From a bacterium (GTDB lineage Bacteria > AUK180): a stretch of 10,781 bases of DNA. Every line of letters begins with the position of its first letter. Position 1 is the first letter of the stretch. Of this stretch, positions 1-6,454 are shown piece after piece. The DNA lies in the NCBI GenBank assembly GCA_021162505.1, contig JAGGYO010000111.1, forward strand, positions 1 through 10,781, read 5' to 3'. The notes below the pieces were generated by a model, which searched no databases, had not been told where the DNA came from, and worked only from the letters and a program-made list of their open reading frames with translations. The position numbers and the translations under genes are program-made.

Positions 1-128
1 ATTCAGTACTAAGTATTTAGTTTCTCCACATTGAGAAACAGTATGCAGTATTCAGTACTAAGTATTTAGTTTTTCCACATTGAGAAACAGTATGCAGTAT
101 TCAGTACTAAGTATTTAGTTTCTCCACT
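1..128. repeat. 49-bp tandem minisatellite built from seven heptamers
   Basis: Three copies of a 49-bp unit lie head to tail. The first begins before the window, the second starts at 50 and the third at 99, breaking off at about 127. Copies 1 and 2 differ only at 24 (C) versus 73 (T). The unit is exactly 7 x 7 bp: AGTATGC, AGTATTC, AGTACTA, AGTATTT, AGTTTCT, CCACATT, GAGAAAC, so five of seven heptamers begin AGT. Each full copy contains a perfect hairpin, GTTTCTC-CACATT-GAGAAAC (20-39 and 69-88). The one substitution turns a C-G pair into a T-G wobble, so pairing survives at RNA level. No gene is visible here. Resemblance to cyanobacterial heptanucleotide STRR repeats is only by analogy. Confidence 0.93.
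20..39. other. Hairpin in repeat copy 1
   Basis: A perfect 7-bp inverted repeat, GTTTCTC (20-26) and GAGAAAC (33-39), encloses the 6-base loop CACATT. It recurs at 69-88 with one C-to-T change that keeps a G-U pair. Copy 3 keeps the left arm (118-124) but loses the loop end and right arm. There is no T tract after it on either strand, so it is not a standard intrinsic terminator, although it lies downstream of the leftward kinase-like gene and could form in its transcript. Confidence 0.7.
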
Positions 129-140
129 TAGTACCATTCT

Positions 141-169
141 TTTGAACTTTGAACCTTTTGACTTTCGAC
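141..169. repeat. Degenerate TTTGAAC heptamer cluster
   Basis: Two exact TTTGAAC heptamers (141-147, 148-154) are followed by CTTTTGAC (155-162) and TTTCGAC (163-169). This is a second heptamer family, different in sequence from the AGT-type heptamers to its left. It ends four bases before the stop codon of the leftward kinase-like gene. It appears noncoding. Its role is unknown; a simple-sequence expansion in intergenic DNA is the plainest reading. Confidence 0.65.
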
Positions 170-173
170 TGAT

Positions 174-992
174 CTACACCCAAATTTCTCTTATCTTTTT
201 AAGATTTATCCTCTTATTGTAATTTAAGATGAGCGTTAATATTGTATTGATATATTCAATGGGAAGCCGGGCTTTTTCCAAATTATTTATAAAATATTCA
301 TCGTGGTCCGGAGATAATTTCCATTTTATCAATTGTGTTTCAGACACCGCGGTTTTGAACATTGAAGGATATTTATTTGTAAAGAGTTCAAACAAAACCA
401 AGCCCAGAGCATAATAATCAATTCCCTTTTTTACATTGATATTTAAAAAGCTCTTAGGAGGCAAGAATATCTTGGAGCTTAAAATATGATATTTATAGTG
501 AGTAGTAAATACCTTTTTGAAAAAATTCTTTTTGGACGGTATCTTTATATAATTGAAATAATAATCCATTAGCATTGGAATATTATCCTCATTGCTGATT
601 ATAATATTTGAAGGTTTAAGGTCTCCGTGGATCAATCCATTACTATGAAGATCCAATATTCCGGAAATTATTCCATATGCTAAAAATTTTTTCAGATCGG
701 GGGATATGATCTTACCGTATTTTTTTAAATTAAAATAATTATCCAGAGCGATCCCATTAACATACTGAGTGGTAATACTGATGAAATCTCTTTGGAACCT
801 AATATTAAGGACCTTTATTAGATTGGGCGATATTAAGGCAAGCATCTTTTCTCTTACTTCTTTTTTGGCTTTTTTTTCAAGATCTTTTATATAAGAAAGT
901 TTGATCTTTTTTAGAAAAATGATATCCCCTTTACTTGTTATTATCTTATAAGATGTACTTGCAATTGAGGATTTTATTAATATTCTTTTCAT
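174..992 (-). CDS. Small degenerate Ser/Thr protein-kinase-like protein
   Basis: The 272-residue product is little more than a eukaryotic-type (Hanks) protein kinase fold. The catalytic loop is clear at residues 122-129 (HGDLKPSN), with catalytic Asp124, Lys126 and Asn129. The metal-binding Asp is probably Asp143 in MDYY, where DFG is expected. The F-helix motif is at 191-204 (IDYYALGLVLFEL), followed by TNKYP. Lys28 or Lys29 is the likely ATP lysine and Glu45 or Glu48 its helix-C partner. The glycine-rich loop is nearly unrecognisable (residues 7-17 have no glycine), HRD is HGD, and no clear APE motif is seen. There is no membrane segment or sensor domain. It could be a weak active kinase or a pseudokinase. 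It is divergent from the winged-helix gene, sharing a 36-bp intergenic region. The ATG at 992 has no Shine-Dalgarno-like sequence upstream. The kinase-fold call is firm; activity and target are unknown. Confidence 0.85.
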   Translation of the reverse strand: MKRILIKSSIASTSYKIITSKGDIIFLKKIKLSYIKDLEKKAKKEVREKMLALISPNLIKVLNIRFQRDFISITTQYVNGIALDNYFNLKKYGKIISPDLKKFLAYGIISGILDLHSNGLIHGDLKPSNIIISNEDNIPMLMDYYFNYIKIPSKKNFFKKVFTTHYKYHILSSKIFLPPKSFLNINVKKGIDYYALGLVLFELFTNKYPSMFKTAVSETQLIKWKLSPDHDEYFINNLEKARLPIEYINTILTLILNYNKRINLKKIREIWV

Positions 993-994
993 AG

Positions 995-1023
995 TTGATT
1001 TTTTATATTCAATATAGTATAAT
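995..1023 (+). promoter_or_regulatory. Sigma70-type promoter of the rightward operon
   Basis: TTGATT (995-1000), a 17-bp spacer (1001-1017) and a perfect TATAAT (1018-1023) form a near-ideal promoter. Only five bases separate the -10 box from the ATG at 1029. Initiation about seven bases after the -10 would therefore begin at or beside the start codon and give a leaderless mRNA. The absence of any Shine-Dalgarno sequence before 1029 agrees with this. I see no equally good promoter further downstream for sppA, clpC or the TamB-like gene. Confidence 0.72.
1004..1016. promoter_or_regulatory. 13-bp palindrome, candidate operator
   Basis: TATATT (1004-1009), C (1010) and AATATA (1011-1016) form a perfect inverted repeat with a one-base centre. 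It lies almost entirely in the spacer between the rightward -35 and -10 boxes and touches the leftward -10. A protein bound here would block both promoters. The winged-helix protein encoded next door is a natural candidate, by inference only. AT-rich DNA produces such palindromes by chance fairly often. Confidence 0.35.
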
Positions 1024-1044
1024 AAAATATGCAGATTTTATCAA
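1016..1044 (-). promoter_or_regulatory. Divergent sigma70-type promoter of the kinase-like gene
   Basis: On the minus strand TTGATA (1044-1039) is followed by 17 bp and TATACT (1021-1016). The predicted start is near 1009, leaving a leader of about 17 nt before the ATG at 992. The -35 box sits inside the first codons of the rightward gene. The -10 box shares positions 1018-1021 with the rightward -10, so polymerase cannot occupy both promoters at once. Confidence 0.6.
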
Positions 1045-1763
1045 TAGCTGACCTAAAAAAAATCATAAACAAAAGGAAGACCACCTTTGTATATAAGAAC
1101 CCGTATTTCCTCAATGGTGAATTGAAATTTCTTGAAGGAGATAATACTATTATTATCGACTTTCTTGTATTTTATAAGTTCAATATTGATATTGATCATC
1201 TGAAATTAAACGGAGACACGGTAATAATAAATAGTTATGGCGATATCAAAAATTTCATTAATTTTTTTGAAAAGGATAAATTCAATTACCTTTTAGATAA
1301 ACTTGCAAAGAATTTTAACCATATTGTTTTTTTTATCCTTCAGAAGGAAGTAAAGTTTTTTAGTGTTAATGAAATATATATAATTGATATAAAAGATGAA
1401 AATAGCATCATCTCCCCGATCAAGAAGCAATATCCCCATATGATCCTCCCCTTTTTAAGTAAGATCGCCAATGGGCAGATATCTGTCTTTTCCATACTTT
1501 CCCTGCTTGCTGAAATGCCATATTTGAAATTAAGTCAAATTGCAAAACAACTCGGGAAAAAACCGCCGGTTATTAAAGTATATTTAAATAGAATGATGGA
1601 AGCCAATCTCATTGCTGCCAGAGATAAAACATATTTCATCCCATCACAATTTTTTTCCCACTACCTTTCCAATAAAAAGGTAAAGGTCCGTATGGAAATA
1701 GAATCCCAAAAAGAAGAGGTAAAGAATGTTGAAAAAAATAACGATTTCGATTATCTTAATTGA
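1029..1763 (+). CDS. Winged-helix protein of unknown family, putative regulator
   Basis: The 244-residue soluble protein has no signal peptide or membrane helix. Residues 1-145 are mixed alpha/beta with many I, F, K and N residues and match no family I recognise. Residues about 150-212 look like a winged helix-turn-helix: a helix (FSILSLLAEM), a second helix (KLSQIAKQLG), a recognition-like helix (PPVIKVYLNRMMEANLI) and a short wing ending in TYFIPSQFF. This resembles ArsR/MarR-style and ATPase-associated winged helices. A charged tail (216-238) follows. The ATG at 1029 is only five bases beyond a perfect -10 box and has no ribosome-binding site, so the message is probably leaderless. The end overlaps sppA by 38 bp. 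As the first gene of the operon beside a palindrome in its own promoter, autoregulation is plausible but unproven. Confidence 0.8.
   Translation: MQILSIADLKKIINKRKTTFVYKNPYFLNGELKFLEGDNTIIIDFLVFYKFNIDIDHLKLNGDTVIINSYGDIKNFINFFEKDKFNYLLDKLAKNFNHIVFFILQKEVKFFSVNEIYIIDIKDENSIISPIKKQYPHMILPFLSKIANGQISVFSILSLLAEMPYLKLSQIAKQLGKKPPVIKVYLNRMMEANLIAARDKTYFIPSQFFSHYLSNKKVKVRMEIESQKEEVKNVEKNNDFDYLN
1716..1720 (+). promoter_or_regulatory. Ribosome-binding site of sppA
   Basis: GAGGT lies five bases before the ATG at 1726 and inside the coding region of the winged-helix gene. It supports the 1726 start, which also gives a good signal peptide, and implies translation coupled to the upstream gene. Confidence 0.75.
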
Positions 1764-3981
1764 GCTTTTTTATACGCTTATCTTTGCAAATAGTATTCCC
1801 TATGTTCATAATTCCATGATCTTCGATCTCAATAGCTCGCCAAGCGCGTTATTTTTTAATAGGGGTTTATCTAATTATATGGAGATAAACTTCGATGATA
1901 CTAATATCACAGGGTTTGAAATAGATCAAGCATTTTCAAAATTCTTCGGGTTTACCTATGCTTATGAAAAGAACATTCCCAACACTCTCGGATATTTTAA
2001 ATGGGGATCGCCGGTTTTTTACTATAAAAATAGTTTCCTGGGGGCTTCATTTAATCTTCATGCAGATAAAAATTATAATTACCTGCCATGGATCTCCATT
2101 TCTTTCACAAAGGTCTTTCCTAATTTTATTTTTAATTTTACCTATAAGAATATTGGTAATCTAAATAACCCTGTAGAAAAAGAAGCTATTAACGGTCAAT
2201 TAGCATATATTAATAAAGGTCTTCAGTTACAGGCATTCTTTGAAAGAGAATTTTTAATAAACAAAAATTCCTATGGATTATTCTTTGACCTTCGACTCAA
2301 AAGCGGTTTGAATGCCTTTGCATCATATGATATTGAGAACGATTTTTTTTCCATGGGAATGAGGATCAGCTTGTCCAATACTTCCATTCTTGCAAATTAT
2401 GAGAAGAACACTAAAAACAATTACACTATTGGTCTGATGAACTCAACAAAGAAAAGAACCAATCTTTTTCATTCTCTTAAGAAACTCTCTATTAGCATTA
2501 GCGGGGACTATAATTTTTTTACTTCAAATACTATTTTTAAGAAAAGGTCCCTTTATAAATTAATAAAGGAATTGAACAATATCTATGATTCAAAAAAAAC
2601 AAAACTACTTTCAATAACAGTAAAAGAAAATAATTTAACCTTTGCAGATATCTATCAACTGAAGGTAATATTGGAAAAGATCCGAGATTCAGGAACAAAA
2701 GTAGTAATTTATCTCGACCAAGGGATCATTCCTTTTAAAGATTATTATCTGGCTGTATGTGGAGATCTTATATTCACACATCCACAATCCTCTATTTTTA
2801 TGGGAGGTATCCATTCAACTACTTTATATTACGGCAATTTTTTGAAATTATTAAAGATCCAGACACAATTTGTCAGGCCGGATGCATGTATCTATAAAAG
2901 TGCTATTGAACCCTTTACTTCAAAAAAACCCAGTAATGTTGCAATTTCTGACAAAAGAAATTATATGAAAAATATTTTTTCCCAAATTGAAAATGCCATT
3001 ATTATAAATCGAAAACTTGAAAAACAGAGTTTAGATGTCATTATTAATAATTTTCCCATAATCCTGTCGCAGGAAGCAACAAAATTCAAGCTCATAGACG
3101 GAACACTTTATGAAGATGAATTCAAAGACAAATATCTGAAAAAAACTCGAAAACCCCAATACATTTCAGAATATACCTATTCCAATAAGACAATTGCAAT
3201 AGTTCCAATGGAAGGGATAATTCTTCCTAAAGAAATGGCTTCACCGTTTATGGGTAAAGTAATAACCCCTGAGAAATATAAAAAAATATTTGAAATATTG
3301 AAAAAGAAAAAGAATATCAAAGCCGTTATTATCTATCTTAATAGTCCCGGGGGTGATAGTTTTTCATCTGAAAAAATATATCACTATTTATTGGACCTTA
3401 AAGATAGCGGGAAAAAGATATATGTCTATATGGAAGATGTAGGAGCATCCGGCGGATATTACATATCAGCAGCAGCAGATAAAATATTTGTAAATCCATT
3501 TACCGTTACCGGATCAATAGGTATCTTTGCAGGTAAATTTTATACAGAAAGGCTCTATAATTTTATGCGTATCTATAAAGATACACAGAAAATGGGTGAA
3601 AAAGCTGATTTCTTTTCTCCTTATTCAAAATGGAGTGAAGAAGATATTCAAATTATGAAGACCCATCTTGACAAATTGTATGATATTTTTAAGGAGAGAG
3701 TGGCAAAGGGAAGAAATTTGAATATTGGAATGGTAGATAAATTGGCAATGGGAAAAATATATAGCGGGACAAGCAGTTTAAAGAACAAATTATGCGATAG
3801 AGTGATCACATTCAATGAAGCATTAATAAATGTTTTTAACGATACCGGACAAAAATTTGATTATAATAAAATTGCTACTTTTAATGGGAAATGGGGGTTT
3901 TTAAGCATTATGAGATCTTTTATGACAAGTCCGAAGATACTCACTAATAGTAATATTTGGACTTTATATTTGGGAGATTAA
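1726..3981 (+). CDS. sppA: SppA signal-peptide peptidase with N-terminal beta-barrel-like domain
   Basis: This is a 751-residue envelope protease of family S49, which degrades cleaved signal peptides and other membrane-associated peptides. Residues 1-21 are a signal peptide (two Lys, hydrophobic core, likely cleavage after Ala21). Residues about 22-245 are not part of standard SppA. They read as a series of amphipathic, aromatic-rich beta-strands with short polar turns, like an outer-membrane barrel. Residues about 290-480 are the first S49 domain, carrying the expected general-base Lys391 in YKSAIEPF, the same motif as the catalytic lysine of E. coli 67K SppA. Residues about 488-700 are the second S49 domain, with NSPGG (539-543) and the nucleophile Ser575 in GASGGYY. 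The two-domain Lys/Ser layout is that of the 67K form, not the short Bacillus form. Both catalytic residues are present, so an active enzyme is expected. It is the second gene of the operon; clpC begins one base after its stop. Confidence 0.93.
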   Translation: MLKKITISIILIELFYTLIFANSIPYVHNSMIFDLNSSPSALFFNRGLSNYMEINFDDTNITGFEIDQAFSKFFGFTYAYEKNIPNTLGYFKWGSPVFYYKNSFLGASFNLHADKNYNYLPWISISFTKVFPNFIFNFTYKNIGNLNNPVEKEAINGQLAYINKGLQLQAFFEREFLINKNSYGLFFDLRLKSGLNAFASYDIENDFFSMGMRISLSNTSILANYEKNTKNNYTIGLMNSTKKRTNLFHSLKKLSISISGDYNFFTSNTIFKKRSLYKLIKELNNIYDSKKTKLLSITVKENNLTFADIYQLKVILEKIRDSGTKVVIYLDQGIIPFKDYYLAVCGDLIFTHPQSSIFMGGIHSTTLYYGNFLKLLKIQTQFVRPDACIYKSAIEPFTSKKPSNVAISDKRNYMKNIFSQIENAIIINRKLEKQSLDVIINNFPIILSQEATKFKLIDGTLYEDEFKDKYLKKTRKPQYISEYTYSNKTIAIVPMEGIILPKEMASPFMGKVITPEKYKKIFEILKKKKNIKAVIIYLNSPGGDSFSSEKIYHYLLDLKDSGKKIYVYMEDVGASGGYYISAAADKIFVNPFTVTGSIGIFAGKFYTERLYNFMRIYKDTQKMGEKADFFSPYSKWSEEDIQIMKTHLDKLYDIFKERVAKGRNLNIGMVDKLAMGKIYSGTSSLKNKLCDRVITFNEALINVFNDTGQKFDYNKIATFNGKWGFLSIMRSFMTSPKILTNSNIWTLYLGD
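3972..3976 (+). promoter_or_regulatory. Ribosome-binding site of clpC
   Basis: GGGAG lies six bases before the ATG at 3983 and overlaps the last codons of sppA. It fixes the clpC start and suggests translational coupling across the one-base gap. Confidence 0.75.
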
Positions 3982-3982
3982 T

Positions 3983-6454
3983 ATGGAAAATTTTTCTGAA
4001 GAAACAAAAAAAGTATTAAAGAAAGCGGGAGAAATAGCAGTAAATATGAATAGCGAAGTATTATCTCCCGAACATATCCTCATTGGGATCATTGAACTTC
4101 CCAATAATATTGGAAAGAGTTTTCTTGAAAAAAAACATATTTCAAAGGAGGCAGTATATAAAGTTCTTGAGACCATAAAACGCCCAAAACTCATATTCCC
4201 TTTTATGCAAATAAGTTTAGCCCCTGAAACAAAGACAATCCTTGATATTGCAGCCTCAGAAGCACGCGCTATAAAAGATGAATTGGTACAGCCAAAACAT
4301 TTATTGCTTGCTCTTTTAAAATTCGAGGACTCATGGGCTTATAGGATAATACATAATTTAGGTTATGAACCCAATGACCTTTATAATGAATTTCATCTCA
4401 TTGTTGCCAGAATCGTCAAAAAATCGCGATTTCCAAGATCCGAGGAGGAAAATGGAACAAAAGGAAAGGGCGGCAATAAATTTGATGAAACACCTACATT
4501 AGAAGAACATTCCCGTGATCTGACGGAACAGGCAAGAAAAAATGAACTGGACCCTGTCATTAAAAGAGATAAAGAAATCGAGCAGATCATTATGATCCTC
4601 ATGAGAAGGAAAAAGAACAATCCCGTTCTTATAGGCGAACCGGGGGTTGGTAAAACCGCCATAGTTGAGGGTCTTGCTCAAAAGATCATTAAAGGTGAGG
4701 TTCCCGAAAATATAAAAAACAGTAAGATCAAGATGTTGGATATTGCATCCATCGTAGCGGGTACAAAATATAGAGGGCAATTTGAGAGCAGAATGAAAAA
4801 GATACTTCATGAGCTGGAAATGGCTAAGGACATTATTCTATTTCTTGATGAGCTGCATCTTGTTGTCGGTGCCGGTTCTGCGGAAGGGTCTTTAGATGCC
4901 GCCTCCATCATGAAACCCGCCTTGGCAAGAGGAGAGATCCAGTGTATAGGAGCCACGACATTAGATGAATTCCGTAAATATGTTGAAAAGGATCGGGCAC
5001 TGGATAGAAGGTTCCAGAAAGTTCTTGTTGATGAGCCCACGGTTGAAGAAACCATACAGATACTCATTGGTATCAAGGACAAGTATGAGGCCTTCCATCG
5101 AGTTGTTTATACGGAAGAAGCCATCCTTGCTGCTGCGAAACTCTCTCAAAGATATGTAACGGATCGTTTCCTACCGGATAAGGCAATTGATCTATTGGAC
5201 GAAGCAGGTGCGAAAGTAAGGATCAAAAGTTTAACCTTGCCAAAAGAAATAACCAAATATGAAAATAAGATACACAAGTTAAAAAAAGAATTTAGAATGT
5301 ATATTTCTAATCAGAATTTTCTTAAAGCTCAGGAGAAAAGCGATGCTTTGGAAAAACTGAAAGAAGAATACGAGGTAAAGAAGAAAAAATGGACTGAAAA
5401 AAATTTAAATAAGATAAAGATAGTTGATGAAAACATCGTTGCCGATATCGTTTCCACCAGCACAGGGATACCGGTAACAAGATTAGCCGAGGAAGAGAGT
5501 CAAAGGTTATTGAGAATGGAAAAAGAACTTCACAGTCATATCATTGGACAAGATGAAGCGGTAAATGTTTTATCAAAAGCCATTCGAAGAGCGAGATCGG
5601 GAATGAAAGATCCAAGAAGACCCATAGGTTCCTTTATCTTTTTGGGACCCACAGGAGTTGGAAAGACCGAATTGGCGAAAGCATTAGCTGGAATCCTATT
5701 CGATTCTCAAGAATCACTCGTTCGTATTGATATGTCAGAATATATGGAAAAATATTCCGTATCTAAGCTCATTGGCGCAGCTCCGGGATATATTGGATAT
5801 GAAGAAGGAGGTCAATTGACCGAAATGGTTAGGAGAAGACCCTATTCTGTTATACTATTTGACGAAATGGAAAAAGCGCATCCGGATGTATTTAATATTC
5901 TTCTTCAGATATTGGATGATGGGCGCTTAACCGATAGTACGGGCAGGGTAGTAGATTTTAAAAACACCGTAATCATTTTTACCTCAAATATTGCTGCAAT
6001 GGAAATAGCGGGATCTCAAAAGATCGGTTTTGATATTGCCTTAAATGATACCTCAAAATACGAAGATATGAAAGCCAAGGTACTCGAATTCCTTAAAAAA
6101 AGCGTCAAGCCTGAATTTCTAAATAGGATCGATGAGGTTATAGTATTTAAACAACTTTCCAAAAGTGAATTGTATAAGATCATTGATCTAATGCTAAACC
6201 AATTAAGAGAACGATTGGAAGAAAAAGAGTTGAAATTGACGATCTCAAAAAGAGTTAAAGATCTTATTTTAGAAAATGGATACAATCCGGAATATGGCGC
6301 AAGACCTTTGCGAAGAGCAATACAATATCTAATTGAAGATATGCTTGCGGAGGCTATTTTAAAAAACAATACCATGCGTAATGGAACAATTAAATTGAAG
6401 ATACAAAATAAAAAGGTGGATTTCACTTTTGAGAAAAATAAGAAAGAAAAATAA
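3983..6454 (+). CDS. clpC: ClpC-type AAA+ protein unfoldase
   Basis: This 823-residue Hsp100 ATPase uses ATP to unfold substrates and thread them through a hexamer, normally into the ClpP peptidase in the cytosol. A double Clp-N repeat occupies residues about 3-145, followed by a polar linker (150-170). AAA+ domain 1 has Walker A GEPGVGKT (218-225), Walker B ILFLDE (285-290) and arginine-finger residues around 338-343. The middle domain (about 415-475) is a short coiled coil resembling a UVR motif; ClpB has a much longer one, which is why I choose ClpC. AAA+ domain 2 has Walker A GPTGVGKT (555-562), Walker B VILFDE (623-628), sensor-1 Asn669 and sensor-2 GARPLRR (772-778). IGF at 681-683 sits where the ClpP-docking loop (VGF in Bacillus ClpC) is found, so work with ClpP is expected, although no clpP is in the window. 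Length and motifs are complete, with no sign of damage. It is the third gene of the operon. Confidence 0.95.
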   Translation: MENFSEETKKVLKKAGEIAVNMNSEVLSPEHILIGIIELPNNIGKSFLEKKHISKEAVYKVLETIKRPKLIFPFMQISLAPETKTILDIAASEARAIKDELVQPKHLLLALLKFEDSWAYRIIHNLGYEPNDLYNEFHLIVARIVKKSRFPRSEEENGTKGKGGNKFDETPTLEEHSRDLTEQARKNELDPVIKRDKEIEQIIMILMRRKKNNPVLIGEPGVGKTAIVEGLAQKIIKGEVPENIKNSKIKMLDIASIVAGTKYRGQFESRMKKILHELEMAKDIILFLDELHLVVGAGSAEGSLDAASIMKPALARGEIQCIGATTLDEFRKYVEKDRALDRRFQKVLVDEPTVEETIQILIGIKDKYEAFHRVVYTEEAILAAAKLSQRYVTDRFLPDKAIDLLDEAGAKVRIKSLTLPKEITKYENKIHKLKKEFRMYISNQNFLKAQEKSDALEKLKEEYEVKKKKWTEKNLNKIKIVDENIVADIVSTSTGIPVTRLAEEESQRLLRMEKELHSHIIGQDEAVNVLSKAIRRARSGMKDPRRPIGSFIFLGPTGVGKTELAKALAGILFDSQESLVRIDMSEYMEKYSVSKLIGAAPGYIGYEEGGQLTEMVRRRPYSVILFDEMEKAHPDVFNILLQILDDGRLTDSTGRVVDFKNTVIIFTSNIAAMEIAGSQKIGFDIALNDTSKYEDMKAKVLEFLKKSVKPEFLNRIDEVIVFKQLSKSELYKIIDLMLNQLRERLEEKELKLTISKRVKDLILENGYNPEYGARPLRRAIQYLIEDMLAEAILKNNTMRNGTIKLKIQNKKVDFTFEKNKKEK
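6413..6419 (+). promoter_or_regulatory. Ribosome-binding site for the hidden TTG start of the TamB-like gene
   Basis: AAGGTGG within the 3' end of clpC lies nine bases before TTG 6429. It is the only convincing ribosome-binding site near the 5' end of this gene. The GGAG at 6755-6758 is only two bases from TTG 6761, which is too close to work well. This site is the main reason for placing the start at 6429. Confidence 0.65.

Noticed and set aside
1..128. CRISPR array or attachment-site repeats
   Set aside because: Units follow each other with no unique spacers, and no cas or integrase gene is in the window. It is a plain tandem array.
229..414. Rightward 61-residue frame opposite the kinase-like gene
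   Set aside because: It lies wholly antisense to well-conserved kinase motifs and has no ribosome-binding site or recognisable product.
3668..3696. Internal promoter for clpC beginning with TTGACA at 3668
   Set aside because: At the correct spacing (3691-3696) the sequence is AAGGAG, not a -10 box.
6016..6426. Leftward 136-residue frame opposite clpC
   Set aside because: It is antisense to conserved AAA+ domain 2 and D2 small-domain sequence; its serine/leucine/phenylalanine-rich composition is typical of a shadow of an AT-rich gene.
3983..6454. ClpB disaggregase instead of ClpC
   Set aside because: The middle domain is a short coiled coil, and an IGF docking loop is present; ClpB has a long middle domain and lacks that loop.
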